Assembly (NCBI GenBank): GCA_009926035.1 | Contig: RFPQ01000002.1 | Coordinates: 1-19,148 of the forward strand | Direction: 5' to 3' | DNA from: Betaproteobacteria bacterium | GTDB taxonomy: Bacteria; Pseudomonadota; Gammaproteobacteria; Burkholderiales; Methylophilaceae | DNA: 19,148 nt | Part shown: positions 1-7,912 of the stretch, piece after piece | Layout: each line of letters opens with the position of its first letter | How positions within the stretch are numbered: position 1 is the stretch's first letter | Made by a program: the position numbers and the translations under genes | The notes under the pieces: model-generated | The model's input: only the letters and a program-made list of their open reading frames with translations | Databases searched by the model: none | Told to the model about the DNA's origin: nothing

Positions 1-1003
1 TTGGAAGATCACCTTTCATACGACGTTTAAATTCAGCAGCTAGATCTGGGAATTCTTTTTCATAAGCCGCGAACTTATCGTTCCATGCTGCTTCGGCTTT
101 AGCGCCTCTATCTTTAGCGCTCCATCCTGCATATACGTCTTCAGGAATCACAAATGGATCGTGCTTCCAACCAATTGCTTCTCTTGTAGCAGCAACTTCA
201 GCATCACCTAAAGCTGATCCATGACAATCATGCGATCCAGATTTGTTAGGTGAGCCTTTGCCGATAATAGTTTTACAACAAATCAATGATGGCTTGTCTG
301 TGATTTTTTTTGCCGCCTCAACTGCTTTGTTGACCGCCTCAAAATCATGGCCATCCACATTTGGAATTACATGCCAGCCGTAAGATTCAAAACGTTTAGC
401 TGTATCATCTGTATACCAACCTTCGATATGACCATCAATAGAAATGCCGTTATCGTCCCAGAAAGCAATTAAATTACCGAGACCCCATGTACCTGCTAGA
501 GCACAAGCCTCATGAGACACCCCTTCCATCATACAACCGTCACCTAAAAATACGTAAGTGTGGTGATCGACAATTTTATGATTAGGTTTGTTGAATTGAT
601 TAGCAAGTAATTTTTCTGCCATCGCAAAACCTACTGCATTACTGATACCTTGACCCAAAGGGCCTGTTGTTGTTTCAACGCCTGGTGCATAGCCATATTC
701 GGGGTGGCCTGCACATTTAGAATGAAGTTGACGGAACGTTTTAATTTCGTCCATCGGCAAGTTGTAACCTGTGAGATGAAGCAATGAATAAATCAACATC
801 GATCCATGGCCATTCGAAAGAATGAAACGATCACGATTAGCCCAATTAGGATTAGAAGGGTTATGTTGTAAATGATGATTCCATAAAACTTCAGCAATTT
901 CAGCCATACCCATGGGTGCACCTGGGTGTCCTGAGTTTGCTTTTTGAACTGCATCCATTGATAACGCGCGAATCGCGTTAGCTAAATCTTGACGTGTTGC
1001 CAT
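1..1003 (-). CDS. tkt: Transketolase, N-terminal half (cut by window edge)
   Basis: Thiamine-diphosphate enzyme that moves two-carbon ketol units between sugar phosphates in the non-oxidative pentose phosphate pathway; in methylotrophs it also rearranges ribulose monophosphate cycle sugars. I translated the reverse complement from the ATG at 1003: it opens [19 protein letters not shown] and runs without a stop to the left edge (334 codons, about half of the usual 660 or so residues). Visible family landmarks are SGHPGAPMG with His26 (the same position as in E. coli TktA), [29 protein letters not shown], and the ThDP-binding stretch beginning GDGCMMEG and ending in DDNGISIDG. The start is fixed by a strong ribosome site, GGGAGG, five bases upstream. 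Product is certain to family level; the C-terminal pyrimidine-binding half lies outside the window. Confidence 0.96.
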   Translation of the reverse strand, partial: MATRQDLANAIRALSMDAVQKANSGHPGAPMGMAEIAEVLWNHHLQHNPSNPNWANRDRFILSNGHGSMLIYSLLHLTGYNLPMDEIKTFRQLHSKCAGHPEYGYAPGVETTTGPLGQGISNAVGFAMAEKLLANQFNKPNHKIVDHHTYVFLGDGCMMEGVSHEACALAGTWGLGNLIAFWDDNGISIDGHIEGWYTDDTAKRFESYGWHVIPNVDGHDFEAVNKAVEAAKKITDKPSLICCKTIIGKGSPNKSGSHDCHGSALGDAEVAATREAIGWKHDPFVIPEDVYAGWSAKDRGAKAEAAWNDKFAAYEKEFPDLAAEFKRRMKGDLP

Positions 1004-1008
1004 TATTG

Positions 1009-1014
1009 CCTCCC
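1009..1014 (-). promoter_or_regulatory. Strong ribosome binding site of tkt
   Basis: The minus strand reads GGGAGG here, five bases before the tkt ATG. It is one of the best Shine-Dalgarno matches in the window, where most genes have weak or no visible sites, and it fits a highly translated central-metabolism gene. Confidence 0.75.
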
Positions 1015-1030
1015 GAAATTGACAGCATGA

Positions 1031-1051
1031 CAAATATTTTCTAAATATTTG
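1031..1051. repeat. Perfect inverted repeat in the tkt leader
   Basis: CAAATATTT at 1031-1039 and AAATATTTG at 1043-1051 are exact reverse complements separated by three bases. The dyad lies 28-48 bases upstream of the tkt start. It could be a protein-binding operator or a weak AU-rich hairpin in the tkt leader. It is not a classical intrinsic terminator for the upstream thioredoxin-like gene, because no T-run follows it on the minus strand. In DNA this AT-rich, some such dyads are expected by chance. Confidence 0.45.
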
Positions 1052-1171
1052 CGTACTAAAAGTAAAGTTAAAAAATTGATGTTATTTTTACCTAAATTAT
1101 TGCTTAAATACCCCTTTTCAGCAAGGCGAATAGGGTCTTTTTGCCTCTTGATTATTTCAACTAAATGCTTT

Positions 1172-1726
1172 TCATTCTCGCCATTTAATGGAGCAGCCAA
1201 TACTTGATTTTTGTTCGATAGGGCCTGTTTGTGTTTTAGCAATAAGCTTCATAGCTTCATATAAATCACGCGTATTATCGGGCGGCGGATCTCCACGACC
1301 TGTTGCGTCAAAACGACCACGATATTGCAACTCTAGGCTGCGATTAAAGCCAAAAAAATCAGGTGTACAAATAGCTTCATAAGCTCTTGCGACTTCTTGA
1401 GTTTCGTCAAATACATAAGGAAAAGAAAAATGAGATTGATGTGCAATACGCTTCATATTTTCAAACGAATCTTCAGGAAAATTTAAAGGATCATTACTCT
1501 GAATAGCGACTGCTTCGATACCTAAATCTTTTAGAGCTCGAACATCATGGATAAGTCTTGGTAATATCGCTTTCACATATGGGCAGTGATTGCATATAAA
1601 CATCACAAGTAAACCATTCTCGCCTTTTGATTTTTCTAGAGTCCAAAATGTGTCATCAACGCCTTGTAAATTAAAATCAATGGCTTTCCAACCAAAATCA
1701 CAAAGCGGAGTATTTAAACTAACCAT
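1172..1726 (-). CDS. Thioredoxin-like / AhpC-TSA-type redox protein
   Basis: A 184-aa cytosolic thioredoxin-fold protein; no signal peptide is seen. The redox-active motif C45-N-H-C48 sits in LLVMFICNHCPYVKA, as in the widespread 'thioredoxin family protein' group related to the AhpC/TSA and redoxin folds. Downstream are VAIQSNDP, the cis-proline-type segment AICTPDFFGF, and the group's typical ending IGCSIKW. The Cys pair suggests a dithiol oxidoreductase or peroxide-linked role, but the physiological partner of this group is not known to me. The ATG at 1726 begins the recognisable domain. It is transcribed toward tkt with a 168-base gap and is divergent from rsmE, leaving only 43 bases between the two starts. 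Confidence 0.88.
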   Translation of the reverse strand: MVSLNTPLCDFGWKAIDFNLQGVDDTFWTLEKSKGENGLLVMFICNHCPYVKAILPRLIHDVRALKDLGIEAVAIQSNDPLNFPEDSFENMKRIAHQSHFSFPYVFDETQEVARAYEAICTPDFFGFNRSLELQYRGRFDATGRGDPPPDNTRDLYEAMKLIAKTQTGPIEQKSSIGCSIKWRE

Positions 1727-1769
1727 GTTTTATGCCTTAATATAGCTTACCTAATAGATAGAATTGACT
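1727..1769. promoter_or_regulatory. Short divergent gap between thioredoxin-like gene and rsmE
   Basis: The two divergent starts are only 43 bases apart, so promoters for both directions must lie in or overlap this AT-rich stretch or extend into the genes. I cannot pick out convincing -35/-10 pairs by eye. Recorded as the only place where transcription of the plus-strand rsmE-argA-argB run could begin from intergenic DNA. Confidence 0.25.
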
Positions 1770-2510
1770 ATGGAAGAAAATCGATTTTACCACTCTGAAA
1801 ACCTAGAACTCAAACATGTCGTTGAATTAAGCGCACAAACGCATATTCACGCTACAAAAGTTTTAAGATTAAAAATGGGTGATCAATTCGCTCTTTTTAA
1901 TGGCGATGGTTTTGATTATGTAGCAAAAGTGATTGAGGTATCGAAACATAAAACATCCGTTGAAATTATCGATAAATATGAAGTCAATCATGAATCTTCT
2001 CTAAAAATAACGTTAGTCCAAGGTCTCGCGGCAGGAGATAAAATGGACTGGATTATTCAAAAAGCTGTTGAGCTCGGCGTTCATACTATTCAACCTCTAT
2101 TTACGGAACGATCCATCATTAAATTAGATCGGGAAAGAGTGGATAAAAAACTTGACCACTGGAAAACTGTCGCTATCTCAGCATGCGAACAGACTGGACG
2201 AAGCGCCATCCCAAATATATTAACCCCGCTCCATTTAACTCAATGGCTGAGTGAAAAAACCCTCAAAACAGATAACTTAAAATTAATCCTCACACCATCA
2301 AAAGCACAAAACATAAATCACTTAAATAAGCCATCTAATTCGATTGTGTTTATGGTGGGACCAGAAGGCGGCTTCTCAGAAAAAGAAATGGCCTTGGCTT
2401 TAAATCATGCTTTTATTCCTGTGAATTTTGGGCAAAGAATATTGAGAACGGAAACAGCTCCTATCGTTGCCCTTTCTATTTTGCAAAATTTATGGGGTGA
2501 TTTTGCATAA
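1770..2510 (+). CDS. rsmE: 16S rRNA (uracil-1498-N3)-methyltransferase RsmE
   Basis: SPOUT-class methyltransferase that uses S-adenosylmethionine to methylate N3 of U1498 in 16S rRNA, acting on the small subunit. The N-terminal PUA-like RNA-binding part covers roughly residues 1-72 (HIHATKVLRLKMGD). The catalytic knot domain follows, with GDKMDWIIQKAVELGV at 89-104, the SAM-binding loop VGPEGGFS at 196-203 and the closing knot motif LRTETAPIVAL at 225-235. Length 246 aa is normal. I chose ATG at 1770, giving MEENRFYH; an in-frame TTG two codons earlier (1764) is the alternative but adds nothing conserved. No strong ribosome site is visible for either. It is followed after 69 bases by the XRE-argA gene on the same strand. 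Confidence 0.93.
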   Translation: MEENRFYHSENLELKHVVELSAQTHIHATKVLRLKMGDQFALFNGDGFDYVAKVIEVSKHKTSVEIIDKYEVNHESSLKITLVQGLAAGDKMDWIIQKAVELGVHTIQPLFTERSIIKLDRERVDKKLDHWKTVAISACEQTGRSAIPNILTPLHLTQWLSEKTLKTDNLKLILTPSKAQNINHLNKPSNSIVFMVGPEGGFSEKEMALALNHAFIPVNFGQRILRTETAPIVALSILQNLWGDFA

Positions 2511-2537
2511 TAAGCAAAAATTATGGTATTTATGTAA

Positions 2538-2562
2538 AAAATACATGTAAAATATGTATTTT
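2538..2562. promoter_or_regulatory. Dyad upstream of the XRE-argA fusion, possible operator
   Basis: AAAATACAT (2538-2546) and ATGTATTTT (2554-2562) form an exact 9-bp inverted repeat with a 7-base spacer, ending 17 bases before the argA start. The pentamer ATGTA occurs three times here (2532, 2545, 2554) and its complement TACAT once at 2542. The position and symmetry are what one would expect of an operator for the XRE domain encoded immediately downstream, which is an inference. The alternative is a weak rsmE terminator: the stem is nearly all A/T but ends in TTTT. It does not resemble the E. coli ARG box. Confidence 0.45.
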
Positions 2563-2579
2563 AAGCAAATTATTACCTT

Positions 2580-4133
2580 ATGTCACTTGGCGAAGCAATT
2601 AGAAAAAGAAGAAAGTCTTTAGGGTTCACCCTTCAAGTCTTAGCCGAAAAAATTGCGAGCGATCCTGGCAATCTCTCTAGAATGGAAAGAGGTGCCCAAA
2701 ATATCAGTGAAGCGCAATTACTTAAAATATCTGAAGCGCTCAATTGTGCGCCCTCTAGTCTTTTTCAAAATAAGACTTCCTCTACCCCCATTCAAAAATT
2801 AGATAGCCAGACATTTGCAAGGTGGTTTAGGTTAGCAGCCCCCTATATCAACACCTTTAGTAATAAAACATTTGTCATTGCATTTGGGGGCGAGCTTCTA
2901 AATGAAGATCAATTTACAGCCCTCTCTCACGACATCAATTTATTGACCTGCTTAAACGTCAAAATTGTGCTCGTCCATGGCGCGAGACCTCAAATCGATC
3001 AAAAACTTAAAGAAAAAAAAATCTCAACCCAGCTTGTGCAAAATGTTCGCGTCACTGATGATGCGGGCATGGAAGCTGTTAAAGAAGCCAATGGTCTAAT
3101 TAAAATTAATATTGAATCTACACTTTCGTCGAGTCTTTTAAATTCACCTATGGCGGGGAGTGACATTAAAGTTTCTAGCGGAAACTTTATCACGGCAAAA
3201 CCTTTGGGTGTAATCGATGGCATCGACATGCAACATACCGGCGAAGTAAGAAAAATTGATAGTGCTGCGATTAAGAAAAAATTAGATAACAAGGAATTAG
3301 TTGTCATATCTCCTATTGGATATTCGCCGACAGGTGAAGTGTTTAATCTCACCATGGAAGATGTCGCACTCAAAACATCTATCGCATTAGAGGCAGATAA
3401 ACTAATTCTTCTTATAGATTCTAATGGTATTTTTAATTTAAGGAATGAGTTGCTGCACGAAATGACTTTAGAAAAAGCTGTCAATCTCTATAAAAGTATC
3501 GCAAAAAATAATCCAAAAAAACATGAGCTCATCAATATTAATTCAAATGAACTTGATCTACTAGAGATTGCGATAAAAGCTTCCGAAGCCGGTATTCATA
3601 AAATTCATTTAATTAATAGGCATATTGATGGTGCCATTCTTCAAGAATTATTTACGGATGAAGGTGTAGGCACTGTCATCACAGAAAAAGCGCTCGATAT
3701 AATCAGACAAGCCAATCATAATGACGTCAAAGGTATTCACAAACTAATTAACCCTTTAGAGGCAGGCGGCTATCTTATCAAAAGGGGCAAAGAGCGGATT
3801 GATCACGACATAGAAAACTTTTTCGTGATCGAGCACGATAAGAAAATTATTGGTTGCGCTGCTTTATATCCCTACAACGATCATGTTGAATTTGCCTGTT
3901 TTGCAATTAATAAAAACTATCAATCAAAAGGCTTTGGTTCAAAACTCTATAATTATTGCGAAGAAATTGCACGAGAAAAAAGTTACAAGTATTTATTTGC
4001 TCTAACGACAAGAACTGAACATTGGTTTATTGAAAAAGGATTTAAAGAAGAAAATATCCAAAAACTTCCTAAAAAAAGATTGGATTCTTACTTGCCTCAA
4101 AGAAATTCAAAATTTTTTATTAAAAAGCTTTAA
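2580..4133 (+). CDS. argA: N-acetylglutamate synthase ArgA with N-terminal XRE HTH domain
   Basis: Catalyses acetyl-CoA + L-glutamate to N-acetylglutamate, the first step of arginine synthesis, in the cytosol. Three domains lie in one 517-aa frame. Residues 1-63 are an XRE/Cro-type helix-turn-helix (EAIRKRRKSLG, then LAEKIASDPGNLSRMERG). Residues about 75-370 are an amino-acid-kinase fold typical of bacterial ArgA (GKTFV-like NKTFVIAFGGE, VLVHGARPQID, VRVTD, SGNFITAKPLGVIDG, HTGEVRKID, ELFTDEGVGT). Residues about 372-517 are a GNAT acetyltransferase (CAALYP, acetyl-CoA loop YQSKGFGSKL, LTTRTEHWFIEKGF). Typical ArgA is about 430-450 aa; the excess is the HTH. No methionine lies near the usual ArgA start, so translation must begin at or before the HTH. 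The next gene is argB, 26 bases on. Regulation by its own HTH on the upstream dyad is inference. Confidence 0.9.
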   Translation: MSLGEAIRKRRKSLGFTLQVLAEKIASDPGNLSRMERGAQNISEAQLLKISEALNCAPSSLFQNKTSSTPIQKLDSQTFARWFRLAAPYINTFSNKTFVIAFGGELLNEDQFTALSHDINLLTCLNVKIVLVHGARPQIDQKLKEKKISTQLVQNVRVTDDAGMEAVKEANGLIKINIESTLSSSLLNSPMAGSDIKVSSGNFITAKPLGVIDGIDMQHTGEVRKIDSAAIKKKLDNKELVVISPIGYSPTGEVFNLTMEDVALKTSIALEADKLILLIDSNGIFNLRNELLHEMTLEKAVNLYKSIAKNNPKKHELININSNELDLLEIAIKASEAGIHKIHLINRHIDGAILQELFTDEGVGTVITEKALDIIRQANHNDVKGIHKLINPLEAGGYLIKRGKERIDHDIENFFVIEHDKKIIGCAALYPYNDHVEFACFAINKNYQSKGFGSKLYNYCEEIAREKSYKYLFALTTRTEHWFIEKGFKEENIQKLPKKRLDSYLPQRNSKFFIKKL

Positions 4134-4141
4134 AATCTTAA

Positions 4142-5044
<903 letters not shown>

Positions 5045-5662
5045 TTGTCAAAATTATGGATTTTTGATTTAGACGACACACTGCACGACGCAAGCTCTAA
5101 AATATTCCCTAGCATTAATCAATCTATGACTGACTATGTCAGTCAGAAGCTCAAAATTAGTCGCCATGATGCACATAACCTTCGAGATCAATATTGGAAA
5201 GTCTATGGCGCAACTTTAAAGGGGTTAATAGAAAATCACGGTGTTGATCCAAAAGAATTTTTACTCAGCACACACAATGCAGAAGAGCTATCAAAATTCG
5301 TAAAACAATCTCATGCCCTAAAAAATACTTTAAAAAAAATTAAAGGTAAAAAAATTGTTTTTACAAATGCTCCGCTTCACTATGCGATCGCTATCATTAA
5401 TTCACTTAATATTCAAAAATATTTTTCAGCAGTCTATAGTATAGAGTCAACGCGTTACAATCCAAAGCCATCGCTATATGCATTCAGAAAAATCTTAAGG
5501 CAACTTGGTAAAAAAGCGCATCAATGCATCATGGTGGAGGATGATCTTGCTAATTTAAAAACTGCTTACAAGATAGGTATGAAAACAATTTTGCTATCCA
5601 AGCAAAATAAAAAAATAATTTTTGTGGGGAAACGCATTACAAGAATTACTCAATTAATTTAA
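5045..5662 (+). CDS. HAD-family pyrimidine 5'-nucleotidase-like hydrolase
   Basis: A 205-aa cytosolic haloacid-dehalogenase-superfamily phosphatase. Motif I is DLDDT (8-12) with nucleophile Asp8 and acid/base Asp10, motif II is Thr107 in VFTNAP, motif III is Lys141 in RYNPKPS, and motif IV is EDD at 165-167. A helical cap of about 90 residues follows motif I. This is the pyrimidine 5'-nucleotidase (SDT1-like) branch often found next to argB in betaproteobacteria; the true substrate is uncertain. The start must be TTG at 5045, the codon directly after the argB TAA: motif I begins eight codons in and no in-frame ATG or GTG is available. Terminating ribosomes from argB are the likely source of translation. 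It converges on cca with only five bases between the stops and no visible terminator. Confidence 0.85.
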   Translation: MSKLWIFDLDDTLHDASSKIFPSINQSMTDYVSQKLKISRHDAHNLRDQYWKVYGATLKGLIENHGVDPKEFLLSTHNAEELSKFVKQSHALKNTLKKIKGKKIVFTNAPLHYAIAIINSLNIQKYFSAVYSIESTRYNPKPSLYAFRKILRQLGKKAHQCIMVEDDLANLKTAYKIGMKTILLSKQNKKIIFVGKRITRITQLI

Positions 5663-5667
5663 GTTTT

Positions 5668-6792
5668 TCAGATAAGTTTTGTTAATACTTGAAGGCGGGC
5701 GTCATAAACCGCATCCTTAATATCGAGGCCACGCTTATTTTGACTAATCGAACTTAGATTTAATTTATTGAGTTGCTTCAAATACTTTTGCATGATTTTT
5801 AAAGTTGTTGATGCCGATTTGTACTGGATTGACTGACCCTTAATAAAGGCCTCAAAGACTTTAATCACATCCAATAGCATATCTGGATTTCTAAACAAAT
5901 CCATTTTATAAATCAAATCTAGAATTTGGCGTGGTTTAAGCTTTTTAAATTGCTTTAGATCGGATAAATTCAATATTGTTTTTTCAGTTAATTTCTTTAC
6001 AGCATTCGGTACAGATAGCCTTGTATAAATTTTTTCTTGCAGCATGATATTGACTTTTATAGGGTAGAGATACATAAAAAATAAAGCCGCCTTAATTTCA
6101 GCAGAATACTTTGATTTTGCTGCGTACTCGAAACTCTTCTTCATGGAATTTTTATGTTTAACATAATTCATTTCTGGTAATAATAATTTAAGCGCTCCAC
6201 ATCGATGAAGAACTTCAAACATTAAATAAGATTTTTTTTCAGAAAATCCAATAGAGAATTCATGCCAAATTCTTTCTGATGCTAAAGCTTCTATTTCTTT
6301 ATTTTTTACAATCTGCTTTAAAATAAGTTCCGTCTTTGGATGTATTTTGAACTGATGAAATCGAGCAGAAAATCGAGCGATACGTAATACGCGAATAGGG
6401 TCTTCCACAAAGGCTGGGCTAACATGCCGTAAAATTTTATTTTTAATGTCTTGAATACCTTGAAAGGGATCAAAAAACTGGCCTTTCGAATCCTTAGCAA
6501 TAGCATTGATTGTGAGATCTCTTCGCTTCAGATCTTCCTCTAAAGTAACTTCTTTTGAGGCATACACTTTAAACCCTTTATATCCCTTTGAAATCTTGCG
6601 TTCAGTTCTTGCTAACGCATATTCATGATGAGTTTTTGGGTGTAAAAAAACCGGGAAATCTTTTCCTACTGGCTTGTAACCTAACTTAACCATTTCTTCA
6701 GGTGTCGCCCCAACAACCACATAGTCTTTATCTTTACCCGACAAACCCATGATCTCGTCACGAACAGCTCCACCCACAAGATAAATTTTCAT
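5668..6792 (-). CDS. cca: CCA tRNA nucleotidyltransferase, HD domain degenerate
   Basis: Adds or repairs the 3' CCA end of tRNAs using CTP and ATP without a nucleic acid template. The catalytic head is intact: GGAVRD (7-12), metal-binding Asp21 and Asp23 in [20 protein letters not shown] (90-99), DPFQG, and [16 protein letters not shown] (130-145). The C-terminal end still matches the proteobacterial family ([14 protein letters not shown], 353-366). At 374 aa it is shorter than the usual 400-415. The middle region, which in E. coli Cca is an HD phosphohydrolase (2',3'-cyclic phosphodiesterase and phosphatase), no longer shows the His, His-Asp or HHGH signatures: the expected HD position reads FFMYLYP (238-244). 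CCA addition should be retained and HD activity lost. The ATG directly abuts the stop of the upstream NDUFA9-like gene. Confidence 0.93.
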   Translation of the reverse strand: MKIYLVGGAVRDEIMGLSGKDKDYVVVGATPEEMVKLGYKPVGKDFPVFLHPKTHHEYALARTERKISKGYKGFKVYASKEVTLEEDLKRRDLTINAIAKDSKGQFFDPFQGIQDIKNKILRHVSPAFVEDPIRVLRIARFSARFHQFKIHPKTELILKQIVKNKEIEALASERIWHEFSIGFSEKKSYLMFEVLHRCGALKLLLPEMNYVKHKNSMKKSFEYAAKSKYSAEIKAALFFMYLYPIKVNIMLQEKIYTRLSVPNAVKKLTEKTILNLSDLKQFKKLKPRQILDLIYKMDLFRNPDMLLDVIKVFEAFIKGQSIQYKSASTTLKIMQKYLKQLNKLNLSSISQNKRGLDIKDAVYDARLQVLTKLI

Positions 6793-7743
6793 TTAACGAC
6801 CAGATTTGCTTCTATAAAAATTATATTTAGCTCGCATAGGCGGTCTATTTTTTTTATTTTCTAGGTAATGCTCCAAATGCTCCTGAGAATATCGATATGT
6901 TATTGCATACTGAATATCTACTACATTATCAACCTGCATAGACCTCCAATTATCTCGAGTCAATATTTTAATTGGAAGCATTTCCATGCTTAATGCAAAC
7001 ATATATGAAAGTGGTTTATTAAGAGGAATGATTAGGCGATGCAGTTTTTCTGAATTAATAATCAATTTAATAATTTCTTTAAGTGAATAAACATCGGGTC
7101 CACCTAGTTCGTAAACTTTTCCATATGTTTTCTTATCCCAAAGACTTTTAATAAGCGCTTTTGAAACATCCTCAATATAAATCGGTTGAAATTTAGATTG
7201 CGGTGATAAAAGAACTATCACTGGCAGCCATTTTACAAGCGCCTTAAACATATTAATAAAATTATCTCTTGCCCCAAAAATAATCGAAGGTCTTAATATG
7301 GTTAAATTTAAATCTTTATGTTTAAGTAATGCTGTTTCGCCATGTGCTTTTGATTTGAGATATAAACTTGGAGCCTTAAAACTTGTGCCTAAGGCACTAA
7401 GGTGCATAAGCCGCTTAATCCCTAAGTCTTTCATCGTATTAGCTAAGCGGGTTGGCCATAGATGATGAATCTTATCAAAAGAATCTTTTTTGGATTGATG
7501 AAGAATGCCTAAGAGGTTAATAACAGCATCTGTATTTTTTAAATCTTTTTTTACTTGCGTCAAATTATCAATATCAAAGTCAAATATTTGGATATTCGGA
7601 TTCACCGTCCAATATTTAATTTTTTCTTTATTCCGTGAAAATAATTTTAGACGACAATTAGATTGATTAAGTGCTAAGACAATACTAGAGCCTAAAAAGC
7701 CTGAAGCTCCAAAAATTGCAATTGTTTTCTTTGATTGAGCCAC
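6793..7743 (-). CDS. NAD(P)-binding epimerase-like protein, NDUFA9/complex I-associated type
   Basis: A 316-aa extended/atypical short-chain dehydrogenase fold. The nucleotide-binding glycine motif is FGASGFLGSS (Gly12, Gly15, Gly18); VINLLGILHQ follows at strand 4, a YxxxK pair is at Tyr128/Lys132, then LRPSIIFGARDNF, FQPIYIEDVSKA and YELGGPDVYSL. These are hallmarks of the bacterial proteins related to mitochondrial complex I subunit NDUFA9, common in proteobacteria next to cca. Whether it is an enzyme or an assembly factor is not known to me. The start is GTG at 7743, eight codons before the first strand, with no good ribosome site; coupling to the small upstream ORF, whose stop lies seven bases away, is likely. 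Its TAA touches the cca ATG. Confidence 0.85.
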   Translation of the reverse strand: MAQSKKTIAIFGASGFLGSSIVLALNQSNCRLKLFSRNKEKIKYWTVNPNIQIFDFDIDNLTQVKKDLKNTDAVINLLGILHQSKKDSFDKIHHLWPTRLANTMKDLGIKRLMHLSALGTSFKAPSLYLKSKAHGETALLKHKDLNLTILRPSIIFGARDNFINMFKALVKWLPVIVLLSPQSKFQPIYIEDVSKALIKSLWDKKTYGKVYELGGPDVYSLKEIIKLIINSEKLHRLIIPLNKPLSYMFALSMEMLPIKILTRDNWRSMQVDNVVDIQYAITYRYSQEHLEHYLENKKNRPPMRAKYNFYRSKSGR

Positions 7744-7750
7744 TTTGATG

Positions 7751-7912
7751 TTAAAGCAATCTTATTATAAATATAAGTATAAGAATTAATGTGATGTTAG
7801 TTGTAAGCTTTAAATATTTTAAATATTTTTTATTTTTTGTATTTAAATATAAAAAGGTAAATGCTATTAATATTGCGAGCAACAAAAATATACAAAATCT
7901 TAAAATGTTCAT
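7751..7912 (-). CDS. Small two-helix membrane protein of unknown function (53 aa)
   Basis: Found by translating the stretch after lpxC. The ATG at 7912 shares its A with the lpxC stop (TAATG), and the frame runs to a TAA at 7753-7751, seven bases before the NDUFA9-like GTG. The product begins [18 protein letters not shown] and has two hydrophobic segments (about 6-23 and 38-51) around a basic loop TKNKKYLKYLK (25-35), a clean hairpin topology that probably places the loop in the cytoplasm. The tight fit between two genes, the overlapping start and the coherent membrane pattern argue that it is real. Very AT-rich DNA tends to encode hydrophobic residues, so conservation is the needed test. I do not recognise a named family; function unknown. 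Confidence 0.72.
   Translation of the reverse strand: MNILRFCIFLLLAILIAFTFLYLNTKNKKYLKYLKLTTNITLILILIFIIRLL

Noticed and set aside
1003..1242. A 79-codon minus-strand frame overlapping the end of the thioredoxin-like gene and ending TAATG on the tkt start
   Set aside because: Its only start is a TTG inside the thioredoxin-like gene with no ribosome site, and the part outside that gene has no start codon and no recognisable features. The stop/start overlap with tkt is suggestive but not enough to call a gene.
2999..3484. 161-codon minus-strand frame inside argA
   Set aside because: Lies wholly within the well-supported kinase-fold part of ArgA on the other strand; product is low-complexity Ser/Leu-rich as expected of an antisense shadow.
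5655..5672. Possible shared terminator between the converging HAD and cca genes
   Set aside because: Only five bases separate the stops and no G/C-bearing hairpin with a T-run is visible on either strand.
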